From: Zetaproteobacteria bacterium CG1_02_55_237
Lineage (GTDB): Bacteria > Pseudomonadota > Zetaproteobacteria > Mariprofundales > Mariprofundaceae
Assembly: GCA_001871195.1 (NCBI GenBank)
Contig: MNXA01000019.1
Coordinates: 1 to 62,763 of the forward strand
Direction of reading: 5' to 3'
DNA length: 62,763 nt
The notes under the pieces are model-generated. The model was not told where the DNA came from. It saw only the letters and a list, made by a program, of their open reading frames with translations, and ran no database searches. The translations under genes and the position numbers were made by a program. This document shows, piece by piece, positions 18,059 through 25,921 of this stretch (within the stretch, counting starts at the first letter, position 1; each line of letters opens with the position of its first letter).

Positions 18059-18619
18059 GTGATCCCCGACTGGTACAATAAACTGGAAGTATGGTTTGCC
18101 AGCCACCGCATTGTGGCTACCGCCCCCGTCGCCGTGCTGCTTATCGTGATGGCAAGGCCGACACCGATGCTCTTGATCGTCGGCGGTATGCTGGTGCTGC
18201 TCGGCGAGGCCGGCCGCATGTGGTCGAGCGGGCATATTGATAAAAATGCCGAACTGGCCACTGCCGGGCCATATGCACATACGCGTAATCCGCTGTACGT
18301 CGCCAACCTGCTGCTGATGATCGGCTTCTGCGTCATGTCCGGCATCCTCTGGGTCAGCGTTCTGGCTCTGCTCGCCTTTGCCATGATCTACCGTCCGGTG
18401 ATCCGCGAAGAGGCCGCGCACATGGACAAGTTGTTCGGCGATGACTACAAACGCTGGTCCACCGAAGTACCCCTGTTTTTCCCGCGTTTAACACCAGCAC
18501 CACGTCAAAGAGGATCCTTCTCGTGGGCGCTCGTGATCCAGCATCGCGAACACAGGAATGCCGCAGCCTTTATCCCTGGCATCCTTCTTTTCGCCCTGAT
18601 TTATTACTGGAGGCTGTGA
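18059..18619 (+). CDS. Isoprenylcysteine carboxyl methyltransferase-like membrane protein
   Basis: A 186-residue integral membrane protein. After hydrophobic segments it has GPYAHTRNPLYVANLL and a downstream RPVIREEAAHMDKLFGDDYKRW, the paired His/Arg-Asn-Pro and E-x(n)-FG-x-Y-x-x-Y/W motifs of the ICMT/PEMT-like methyltransferase superfamily. The GTG start follows GGAGG with a short spacer. The bacterial substrate is unknown; it lies between LPS core transferases. A second, unrelated-looking member of the superfamily occurs at 32885-33520. Confidence 0.78.
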   Translation: MIPDWYNKLEVWFASHRIVATAPVAVLLIVMARPTPMLLIVGGMLVLLGEAGRMWSSGHIDKNAELATAGPYAHTRNPLYVANLLLMIGFCVMSGILWVSVLALLAFAMIYRPVIREEAAHMDKLFGDDYKRWSTEVPLFFPRLTPAPRQRGSFSWALVIQHREHRNAAAFIPGILLFALIYYWRL

Positions 18620-18632
18620 CATTCGCGCCCTG

Positions 18633-19691
18633 ATGGTGGTCTGCCGTTATCTTGGCGATGTTCTTCTGGCCACACCGCTGGCGGCTTCGTTGCAGAAGGC
18701 CGGCTACGAAGTGGACTGGGTGGTGGCCGGCGGCACCGAATCCATTCTCGAAGGCCAATCCTGTGCCGCGAATGTCTGGACTACCGGCGCAAAAAACCCT
18801 TGGCTCGAACAGGTTTCTCTCGGCATCCGCCTCATGCGGAAATACGACATGGCCTTCGCGCTTCCTTCCACGGATCGCTCGATGCTGCTGGCGCTTGCCG
18901 CATCCAGCCGGGTGCATGCGCTGATCTCCGCCGACCGCTCACAGGAGGCATGGAAACGCCGCATCGCGAGTGTGTGGGCGGATTACACACCGGGCTCGCA
19001 TATGGTTGGATTGGCCTGCGAACTAGCTGATGCCAGCAACCTGCCTGTGTGCCGCGATGTACAGATACAATGGAGTGCCTCCGATACGGACGAGGTCTTT
19101 GCCGCACTGCCATGGTCGCGCGGCAATGCATTCATCCATATTCACCCCTTCGCCCGCTGGCCGTATAAATGGTGGAGAAAAGCTGCCTGGAAACAGATTA
19201 TCGAAGCTGCACTGAACAGCGGCCTGCGCGTGGTAATCAGCGGTTCGCCGGCAGAAGCGGAGACGGCGCGGGATATGGTCAGCGGCTACCCCGAAACGCA
19301 TGTGCATGTCGCGGCCGGCCGGTTCAACTGGCGTCAACTTGCCTGCCTTTCACACCATGCCGCCTCCTATATCGGGCTGGATACAGCCAACACTCATCTG
19401 GCCGCAGCAGCCGGTGCAAATGTGATTGCTCTTTTCGGCCCGACCGATCCACGCATTTGGGGTCCCTGGCCGAATGGCTTTACCGGCACATCCCCCTGGC
19501 AGACGTCCTCACCGCAAGGTATCCAGCGGCAGGGGAATATTTCCTTAATGCAGGGACGTCAGGATTGTGTTCCGTGCCAGATGGAAGGTTGCGACAGGCG
19601 TCAGGACAGCGTAAGTCTGTGCCTCAAGGAAATGGAGGCTGATTGGGTATGGGCTGAGGTAGAAGAACGCATTCGCCATTTTCATGATTGA
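18633..19691 (+). CDS. GT9 heptosyltransferase, third family member (WaaQ-like)
   Basis: A 352-residue GT9 protein: MVVCRYLGDVLLATPLAASL at the start, then an unusual donor loop HIHPFARWPYKWWRKAAW in place of P-G-A-x-x-x-x-K, and YIGLDTANTHLAAAAGANVIALFGPTDP. It is clearly related to waaF and waaC but groups by eye with the heptosyltransferase III/WaaQ type. It probably adds a further heptose or related sugar to the core. It begins 13 bp after the ICMT-like gene and precedes waaL. Confidence 0.85.
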   Translation: MVVCRYLGDVLLATPLAASLQKAGYEVDWVVAGGTESILEGQSCAANVWTTGAKNPWLEQVSLGIRLMRKYDMAFALPSTDRSMLLALAASSRVHALISADRSQEAWKRRIASVWADYTPGSHMVGLACELADASNLPVCRDVQIQWSASDTDEVFAALPWSRGNAFIHIHPFARWPYKWWRKAAWKQIIEAALNSGLRVVISGSPAEAETARDMVSGYPETHVHVAAGRFNWRQLACLSHHAASYIGLDTANTHLAAAAGANVIALFGPTDPRIWGPWPNGFTGTSPWQTSSPQGIQRQGNISLMQGRQDCVPCQMEGCDRRQDSVSLCLKEMEADWVWAEVEERIRHFHD

Positions 19692-19722
19692 CACTCGAAC
19701 AATTAAAAGGAGACGATAACCG

Positions 19723-20967
19723 ATGGCCAATTCCCTGAGCATAAAGGACCGTATTGAGCAAGGTGAGGTTGTATTACTGTGTATCGCGGCGCTGACTTTC
19801 CCCTTCTCGGTAGCGGCCTGCAATATTGCGCTTGGTACCTGCTTGATTATCGGTCTGCTTAACGGGGATTATATCGCGGGATTGCGCCATGTCTGGCAAC
19901 ATCATCGCTCACTGAGCATCGCATGGATGGCCTATCTTGCACTTTTCCCCATTGGCCTACTGTGGAGTCTTGATGTGGACAGAGGGCTGCAAATCATCGG
20001 CCGGCAATGGTTTTGGCTGCTGACCCCGCTGGTCATACAGCTCCTAGGTAGCACTGATCGGCGCAGGTTGTTCTTTCTAGCTCTAAGTGCAGGCCTCAGC
20101 CTGCATCTGGTTTTCTGCGTTGCGCAGTTCTATGGGTTGGTCACCCTCATCGGCAAAGGTGGTTCAACAGCCACCAATCCCACCGGGTTTATCGGCCACA
20201 CCAGCTTTGGCTTGGTTTATGGTATCTGGGCTGCATTTCTGGTGCACTGGAGCCTCTTTTTGAATGGCTGGCAGCGCTGGACAACCCGCCTGCTGGCTCT
20301 ATGGGCGGTCGGCATGATTTTCCTTTCTTCCGGACGAGGCGGTTATCTCGTTGTTGCCGTGCTTTTGCTGGTCATGCTGTGGAAGCTTGTTCGAGTGCGA
20401 CCATTGTTGAAACTTGGCGCTGCTTCCCTCGCTATTCTTGCCATGGCGGCATTGCTGACCATCGGACCCGGGAAGGAAAGGATTATCAGCTCATGGAATA
20501 GCTTTCAGGCGATGGAAAAGGGGAATTTTCGCAACCCGGAAGCACGCTGGTCGCTGTGGTATGCAGCCATTTTAGGCTGGCAACAACATATGCCATTGGG
20601 CGTGGGTACCGGTGGCTATCATGTCGCGGCCGATGTGATAAAAGAACAACATCCCGATCTTTTTTACGGTGGTTTAGGTTCCTCACCTGCCCACCCGCAC
20701 AATATGTTGCTTCAGGCGCTGACCCGCTGGGGCCCCCTCGGCATGCTATTGCTCGCAGCCCTGTTCTTTCTATGGATACGTGAAGGTTGGCGTTGCGACT
20801 GGCACTCAGGTCCTGCTTCCGGCTTGATCGCCCTGACGGGCATCGCCCTGTTCGTACAGGGTCTGACCGAACCAAGTTTCGAAGAACATTTTCCCGGCAT
20901 TCTGGCCGTCATGCTGCTCGGGGCTGGGCTAGCCGCCCGACAGGCTACAACCGTGCCATCGGACTAA
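19723..20967 (+). CDS. waaL: O-antigen ligase family protein
   Basis: A 414-residue multi-pass membrane protein. It has the Wzy/WaaL features of about ten or more hydrophobic segments, a large periplasmic loop (from about residue 245) with WYAAILGWQQHMPLGVGTGGYH and AHPHNMLLQALTRWG; the H-x-x(x)-Q arrangement is the ligase signature. The ligase joins undecaprenyl-linked polysaccharide to the lipid A core in the periplasm. AAAAGGAGA precedes the ATG. It converges with lptF, overlapping by 4 bp. No O-antigen polymerase or flippase lies in the window. Confidence 0.87.
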   Translation: MANSLSIKDRIEQGEVVLLCIAALTFPFSVAACNIALGTCLIIGLLNGDYIAGLRHVWQHHRSLSIAWMAYLALFPIGLLWSLDVDRGLQIIGRQWFWLLTPLVIQLLGSTDRRRLFFLALSAGLSLHLVFCVAQFYGLVTLIGKGGSTATNPTGFIGHTSFGLVYGIWAAFLVHWSLFLNGWQRWTTRLLALWAVGMIFLSSGRGGYLVVAVLLLVMLWKLVRVRPLLKLGAASLAILAMAALLTIGPGKERIISSWNSFQAMEKGNFRNPEARWSLWYAAILGWQQHMPLGVGTGGYHVAADVIKEQHPDLFYGGLGSSPAHPHNMLLQALTRWGPLGMLLLAALFFLWIREGWRCDWHSGPASGLIALTGIALFVQGLTEPSFEEHFPGILAVMLLGAGLAARQATTVPSD

Positions 20968-22121
20968 CTCTTTCCCAAACGATGTGCCACCCAGTGCAAG
21001 AAGCGCTGGTGCATGAGATAAAAAGCCTCCCCGCCCTGAATCAGCCACATCGGAAGCTTCCCCTGCTCTGCCCGACGCCAAAGCAGAAGACCGAGAACAA
21101 GAAAAACAATTTGACCTGCCCACATAGCCCAGCCAGATACCGACCCCATGCTTACCTGTCGATGCAGCACAAGCTGCACATTGTACAACAGGATGAGCAG
21201 GCCGGTGCCAAACAGAAAAGATCCCGTCCGACCCGAACGTTTGGGGGCCAGCGATAGAGGCAGTGCAAAGGCACAAAGTACCAGAATCGTGGTGGGAAGA
21301 ATGAGACGTCGCTGCCATTCAGCGATAGCCTCCGGCGCATGATCAAGCTGTATTTTCTGCCACAACTGGCCAGGGGTCATCATGATAACATGATCGGATG
21401 AGCGGGAATATTTCACCGCGCCAAGCTGACTGATAGGAATATCCACATCGTAATTGGTGAAGGTCAGCATGCGTTGATTGTCCGCTTCCCCCTCCAGTCG
21501 CGTCCCCTTATGCATATGCATACGCAGGCCGCTACTGGTGGAGATCAATTCCGCGCTCTCAGCCACATAAAACACCGGCCCGCCCGGACGACCATCCTCA
21601 AGCAAGACGCCGTGATAGCGTCCCTCTTCATCCTTGCCATCTACATAGAAGGAAATATCTTCAACCTCGCGCGAAAAACGCTGTGGCGTAAACTCGGGCG
21701 AACCCTTGAGGCTGTAAATCTCGCGCAACACATTGTTAAACGCCAACTGTCCCTGTGGCAACACATACATTGAGGTGTAAAAGAGAGCTGCGTAGAGAAT
21801 CACGGCCGCACCTATCACCGAACGGCAGATGCGGGCGTAGGACATACCCGAAGCACGCATGACATCGATTTCACTGCCCTGCTGCAGGCCGGCAATCAGG
21901 TTCTGCATCGACAGAAAAAAGGCGATGGGCACGGTCAACAGGATGAAATAGGGCAATACAAACACCATCAACTCAGCCAGCAGCCCCCAGGGCGCACCGC
22001 TATCGGTAATCAGGGCAAGTAACTTGAGCGCCCGACCAAACAGCAACACACCGGTGACCAGAATCAGCCCGGCGGCAAACGGTGCAAACCAGAGACGCAA
22101 CACATAGCGATCCAGAATCAT
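20964..22121 (-). CDS. lptF: LPS export permease LptF/LptG family (LptF-like)
   Basis: A 385-residue YjgP/YjgQ permease. Three N-terminal transmembrane segments (LDRYVLRLWFAPFAAGLIL, FVLPYFILLTVPIAFFLS), the periplasmic beta-jellyroll (ISFYVDGKDEEGRYHGV) and three C-terminal segments (RLILPTTILVLCAFALPLSL) are visible. It is one of the two permeases of the LptB2FG exporter that pulls LPS out of the inner membrane. The LptF/LptG choice rests on gestalt. Its partner and lptB are not in the window. The 5' end overlaps nagZ by 4 bp. Confidence 0.85.
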   Translation of the reverse strand: MILDRYVLRLWFAPFAAGLILVTGVLLFGRALKLLALITDSGAPWGLLAELMVFVLPYFILLTVPIAFFLSMQNLIAGLQQGSEIDVMRASGMSYARICRSVIGAAVILYAALFYTSMYVLPQGQLAFNNVLREIYSLKGSPEFTPQRFSREVEDISFYVDGKDEEGRYHGVLLEDGRPGGPVFYVAESAELISTSSGLRMHMHKGTRLEGEADNQRMLTFTNYDVDIPISQLGAVKYSRSSDHVIMMTPGQLWQKIQLDHAPEAIAEWQRRLILPTTILVLCAFALPLSLAPKRSGRTGSFLFGTGLLILLYNVQLVLHRQVSMGSVSGWAMWAGQIVFLVLGLLLWRRAEQGKLPMWLIQGGEAFYLMHQRFLHWVAHRLGKS

Positions 22122-23026
22122 ACGTGCGACCCTAACACGCCCGACGACAATGTTTCATAGATTCCGCGCACCCCGGCAGGTTCGCAGACCAGCAGCGCAT
22201 CGCAGCCGGCAGCCAGCGCCGCCTTCGCAGCAGCAGGCACATCCTCGCCCGCACCCTTCATACTCAGATCATCGCTCCATATATGGCCTGAAAAGCCAAA
22301 CTGCTTACGCAGCACATCCTTAAGCCAGAATGGCGACAGCGTCGCCACCTTGTCATCCACCTGCGAGTAGACAACATGTGCAGTCATCACATGCTGCAAC
22401 CCGGCCTCGATCAGCCGGGCAAAGCTTTGCGCCTCACACAGTAATACATCAAGTGGCATATCCACGGTCGGCACCGCAACATGCGAATCGGCATTGGCCC
22501 GCCCATGCCCGGGGAAATGCTTGCCCACTGCCGATATGCCAGCATCCCTTAAGCCCTGCCAGCAGGCAGTCGCCAGATACGCCACGGTATCCACATCGGA
22601 GCCATAGGCACGTTCGCCGATCACACCGTGCCCTTCGGGGTGAAACAGATCCAGCACCGGAGCGCAGTTATGCGTAAACCCCAGGCTTTTTAACGCCTCG
22701 CCAACCAGCATGTTTTCACGATAAACGGCCTGCCAGGCAGCATCGGCATCCTTGAGCATCAAGCTCCCGCCAGCGGCTGCCGGCTGACGATGGTTAAAAG
22801 GCACCCAGGGCATGCGGTTCACTCGCCCTCCTTCCTCATCAATTGCCGCCCAGCTTGCTTCACCAGTGGTCTGGCAAACATCTTCGATCAGCGCTCTGAC
22901 CTGATCCGGAGATTCGGTATTGCGTGCAAAAAGAATCACACCGAGGGGTGGGCGCTCACGCAACACCTGTCTTTCCCATGCGCTCAAGGTGAGACCTTCG
23001 AGGCCAATCAGTAGATGCCTATGCAT
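22118..23026 (-). CDS. nagZ: Beta-N-acetylhexosaminidase (GH3)
   Basis: Cytoplasmic GH3 enzyme of muropeptide recycling that removes GlcNAc from anhydro-muropeptides. It shows VILFARNTESPDQV, AIDEEGGRVNRM, the family loop KHFPGHGRANADSH with the catalytic His-Asp pair, and WSDDLSMKG with the nucleophile Asp. 302 residues. The start MHRHLLIGLEG was chosen because GGAG precedes it; it overlaps the upstream permease gene by 8 bp. Adjacent to a peptide permease pair and lptF. Confidence 0.92.
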   Translation of the reverse strand: MHRHLLIGLEGLTLSAWERQVLRERPPLGVILFARNTESPDQVRALIEDVCQTTGEASWAAIDEEGGRVNRMPWVPFNHRQPAAAGGSLMLKDADAAWQAVYRENMLVGEALKSLGFTHNCAPVLDLFHPEGHGVIGERAYGSDVDTVAYLATACWQGLRDAGISAVGKHFPGHGRANADSHVAVPTVDMPLDVLLCEAQSFARLIEAGLQHVMTAHVVYSQVDDKVATLSPFWLKDVLRKQFGFSGHIWSDDLSMKGAGEDVPAAAKAALAAGCDALLVCEPAGVRGIYETLSSGVLGSHV

Positions 23027-23840
23027 GGTCTGCTCCTCGTACATCCAGATGATCGCGCAAGGCATCCCCGAGCAGGTTGACGGCCATCACCAGCATAAAC
23101 AGCACCACCCCAGGCCACACGACCAGCAGCGGCGAAACCAGCATCAGGCTCGTGCCCTCGCGGATCATCGTGCCCAGCGAGGCATCCGGCGGCTGTACAC
23201 CGATACCCAAAAAGGACAGGCCCGCTTCACCGATAATCACTGCAGCCAGACCGAAGCTGGCCTCCACCAGCAGGGGCGCAGCGATGTTCGGCAAAAGATG
23301 ACGCACACCGATATACACCGTGCCGGAACCACAGGCCACTGCGGCATCGACAAAGGGAGTGGCTTTCAGGGACAGCACCTGCGCCCGCGACAGACGGGCA
23401 AAACCAACCCAGCCAACGGCAACCAGCGCCAGAATCAACTTATCCACACCCGGCCCCAGCATGGCGGCCAGCGCGATGGCCAGCAGGATACCGGGGAAGG
23501 AAAGAACGATATCAGCCAAGCGCATCAGCAGGCTGTCGACACGCCCGCCGAACCAGCCTGCAGCGAGGCCGATACTGATGCCAAGAAAAGCGCCGATACC
23601 GACCACGACAAGACCGACAGCCAGCGACAAAGACAGCCCTTCCGACAAGCGGGCCAGCACATCGCGACCCAAGGCATCGCAACCCAGCGGATGTATTGCA
23701 CTCATGCCGGCCAGCACTGCATCGAGATCGACTGCATGCCCATCTGTTCCATGCAGCAGAGCCGCCGACAACACCAGGATTGGCAGCAGCAGGCAGATCA
23801 CTGCCAACTTCACCGCAGGACGTTTAAGCATCTGTTTCAT
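23019..23840 (-). CDS. Peptide/nickel-type ABC transporter permease (DppC-like)
   Basis: A 273-residue binding-protein-dependent permease with an N-terminal segment, the GCDALGRDVLARL motif of DppC/OppC proteins, about five more membrane segments and the EAA-type loop AAVACGSGTVYIGVRHLLPNI. It pairs with the DppB-like gene (4-bp overlap) to form the channel of a peptide importer. No substrate-binding protein or ATPase genes are present nearby. Its 3' end overlaps nagZ, which hints at muropeptide-related uptake; this is inference. Confidence 0.88.
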   Translation of the reverse strand: MKQMLKRPAVKLAVICLLLPILVLSAALLHGTDGHAVDLDAVLAGMSAIHPLGCDALGRDVLARLSEGLSLSLAVGLVVVGIGAFLGISIGLAAGWFGGRVDSLLMRLADIVLSFPGILLAIALAAMLGPGVDKLILALVAVGWVGFARLSRAQVLSLKATPFVDAAVACGSGTVYIGVRHLLPNIAAPLLVEASFGLAAVIIGEAGLSFLGIGVQPPDASLGTMIREGTSLMLVSPLLVVWPGVVLFMLVMAVNLLGDALRDHLDVRGADHA

Positions 23841-24760
23841 GCGCTCCGCTGCCGAGGGTCAAGCCACATAGCAAGCACATCCGCCAACAGATTAGCCAGC
23901 ACATAAAAGGAGGCAATCAGCAGCACACACCCCTGTACCAGCGGGTAATTGCGCTGTTGAATGGCCTCAATGGTCAACAAACCAAGCCCGGGCCAGTCGA
24001 ACACCGTTTCCGTAATCACCGCACCACCCAACACCGCCCCCAGTTGCAGAGCAAACATGGTCAGCACGGGAATGGCCGCCATGCGGCCTGCATGCCGCCA
24101 CCACAACATCGTGTCATGCACGCCCATGGCACGTGCCGTTCGTATCGCATCACTGCTCATTGCCTCAAGCCAACTGGATCGTGCCATACGCGACAACACA
24201 GCAGCCAGCGCCGTACCCAGAGTGATGGCGGGCAGGATGATACTGCCCGGCTGATCCATACCCGACACAGGCAACCAGCCGAGAAAAACAGAAAACAGCA
24301 GCATCAACATCGGCCCGAGCCAGAAATTGGGGATCGATACACCGAGCAGGGAAAAGCCCATCGCCGTCATATCCTGTCGCTTGCCTGCATGGCGAGCCGC
24401 CCAGAAGCCCAGCGGTAGGGCAAGGACTACAGCGAGCAACAGGCTTGCCCCGGCAAGCCGTGCCGTGGCTGGTAGTCGCTCGGCGATCAGACCCAGCACC
24501 GGGCGCTGATCAATCAGGCTTTGTCCCCAGTCGCCATTGGCAAGACCGGCCATGAAATGAAGGTATTGAGTCCACAACGGTGCATCCAGATGCAGGGCAT
24601 GGCGTAGCGCCTCGCGGTCTGCAGGCAGCGCCATTTCACCGAGCAGGGCATCCACAGGATCGCCGGGCACCAGATGCAGCATCAGAAAAACCAGTGTGGC
24701 TACGCCGAGCAGGGTGGGAATGGCCTGCAACAGGCGATAAAGGATGAGGCGCATCAGCAT
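23837..24760 (-). CDS. Peptide/nickel-type ABC transporter permease (DppB-like)
   Basis: A 307-residue permease starting MLMRLILYRLLQAIPTLLGV, the DppB/OppB N-terminus, with LVPGDPVDALLG, LPLGFWAARHAGKR, the EAA loop RTARAMGVHDTMLWWRHAGR and GLLTIEAIQQRNYPLVQGC near the C-terminus. First gene of the minus-strand set dppB-dppC-nagZ-lptF. Its partners for binding and ATP hydrolysis must be encoded elsewhere, if functional. Confidence 0.88.
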   Translation of the reverse strand: MLMRLILYRLLQAIPTLLGVATLVFLMLHLVPGDPVDALLGEMALPADREALRHALHLDAPLWTQYLHFMAGLANGDWGQSLIDQRPVLGLIAERLPATARLAGASLLLAVVLALPLGFWAARHAGKRQDMTAMGFSLLGVSIPNFWLGPMLMLLFSVFLGWLPVSGMDQPGSIILPAITLGTALAAVLSRMARSSWLEAMSSDAIRTARAMGVHDTMLWWRHAGRMAAIPVLTMFALQLGAVLGGAVITETVFDWPGLGLLTIEAIQQRNYPLVQGCVLLIASFYVLANLLADVLAMWLDPRQRSA

Positions 24761-24797
24761 GGCCTCAGGCTAACCGTCTTTTTTCAGGAAAACAGCG

Positions 24798-24825
24798 CAA
24801 AAAAAGAGGGGGCCGTAGCCCCCTC
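24798..24825 (-). terminator. Rho-independent terminator after the DUF4399 gene
   Basis: On the minus strand GAGGGGGC-TACG-GCCCCCTC forms a perfect 8-bp stem with a tetraloop, followed by seven T residues. It lies just downstream of the DUF4399 stop and upstream of the dppB start, so it separates the two transcription units. Confidence 0.88.
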
Positions 24826-24848
24826 GGTGAATCAACCTGCATGCCCGC

Positions 24849-25268
24849 CTATTCGACGGTCACATGGATGGTCTCACACCAATCATTGCCGTAGGATTGA
24901 TGCAGGCCATTGGCGAATTGCAGGGTCAACGTGTGTTCGCCCGGTGCAAGCGTCAGGGTGGTCTCCGTCTGTCCCTTGCCGAAATGCTTATGCGTTTCAT
25001 CCTTGGGTACAGCTGCACCCTCAGCGATACAATCGCCATCGATAATCAGATGATGATGTCCTGTGCCCTCTATCGCCTCACCGGCAGGCTGGACCGACAT
25101 GCCGCTAATTTTCATCTCCACCTTGAACTCGGCCGGAACAACTGCGCCGTCATGTGGCTCGGCAAACGAAACGCCACCATGGCTGACGCCCTCATGCGCT
25201 ATGGCACTACCACCAAGCGAAAAACCGGCCAGCAACAGGGCAGAACATACGATGCTCGAAACTTTCAT
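24849..25268 (-). CDS. DUF4399 exported protein
   Basis: A 139-residue protein with a signal peptide (MKVSSIVCSALLLAGFSLGG, then SAIAHE) and the DUF4399 core: FAEPHDGAVV, FKVEMKISGMSVQPAGE, GHHHLIIDG and HFGKGQTETTLTLAPGEHTL. It is rich in His near conserved positions, so periplasmic metal binding is possible but not shown. Start chosen at MKVSS because AGGAGG lies seven bases upstream. It is a single-gene unit with its own terminator, divergent from the JAMM gene. Confidence 0.85.
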   Translation of the reverse strand: MKVSSIVCSALLLAGFSLGGSAIAHEGVSHGGVSFAEPHDGAVVPAEFKVEMKISGMSVQPAGEAIEGTGHHHLIIDGDCIAEGAAVPKDETHKHFGKGQTETTLTLAPGEHTLTLQFANGLHQSYGNDWCETIHVTVE

Positions 25269-25372
25269 TGATATCCTCCTGATTATGCCTGCGGCATTCA
25301 TCTTACGATCATGCTTGGCAAGCAGGTTGCGAACGCTAGTGTTGCCTCGGATAAAGATAAAGCGGAGAGAAA

Positions 25373-25921
25373 ATGCAGGTATCGCAAATCCCCGAGCCGG
25401 AAAGGTTCCGTTCTCAGGACTATCTGAATGTACTGGATGATGTTCCTGCAGTGGAACGCTGCCGCGTCACAGCGGCAGCCATGCAGAGCATGCATGCTTC
25501 AGCCGCTCGCCACTATCCTCTGGAGGCGTGTGGCCTGTTGCTGGGCAAGCTCAATGCAACCGGATGGGATATTGATGAAGCACGCGAGGTGGAAAATCTG
25601 AACACCGAACGGGCCGCCGACCGTTTCATCCTTGATCCGCAAGCCTATCAGGCCGTTGATCGCGAACTGGCTGGCAGCGGGCGCGAAATCATCGGCATCT
25701 GGCACAGCCATCCCGATTGCCCGGCCAAGCCCTCACCGACTGATCTCTCTGCCGCATGGGACGGCTTCGCCTATATCATCGTCAGCACCTGCCAGGGCAT
25801 CGCTGCCGATACGCGCTGCTGGGCGCTGAATGATAGTGGAGAGCGCTTTGCCGCAGTGCCTATAGAAGCATCGTTAGCGGACAAACAAGCACAAGAATCG
25901 ACGGCTGGAGCACGCCCATGA
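25373..25921 (+). CDS. JAMM/MPN metalloprotease family protein (M67, Mov34/PAD-1)
   Basis: A 182-residue protein with the JAMM zinc site: EACGLLLG supplies the Glu, and HSHPDCPAKPSPTD matches HxHP..SxxD. Bacterial members cleave C-terminal extensions from ubiquitin-like sulfur carriers (ThiS/MoaD type). No sulfur carrier or ThiF/MoeB gene is nearby. About 40 residues precede the catalytic domain. The next gene overlaps by 4 bp, so it is co-expressed with a TPR protein and lolB. Confidence 0.87.
   Translation: MQVSQIPEPERFRSQDYLNVLDDVPAVERCRVTAAAMQSMHASAARHYPLEACGLLLGKLNATGWDIDEAREVENLNTERAADRFILDPQAYQAVDRELAGSGREIIGIWHSHPDCPAKPSPTDLSAAWDGFAYIIVSTCQGIAADTRCWALNDSGERFAAVPIEASLADKQAQESTAGARP

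Noticed and set aside
22920-23906. A 328-codon plus-strand frame opposite the DppC-like gene
   Set aside because: Gln/His-rich shadow of a membrane protein gene.
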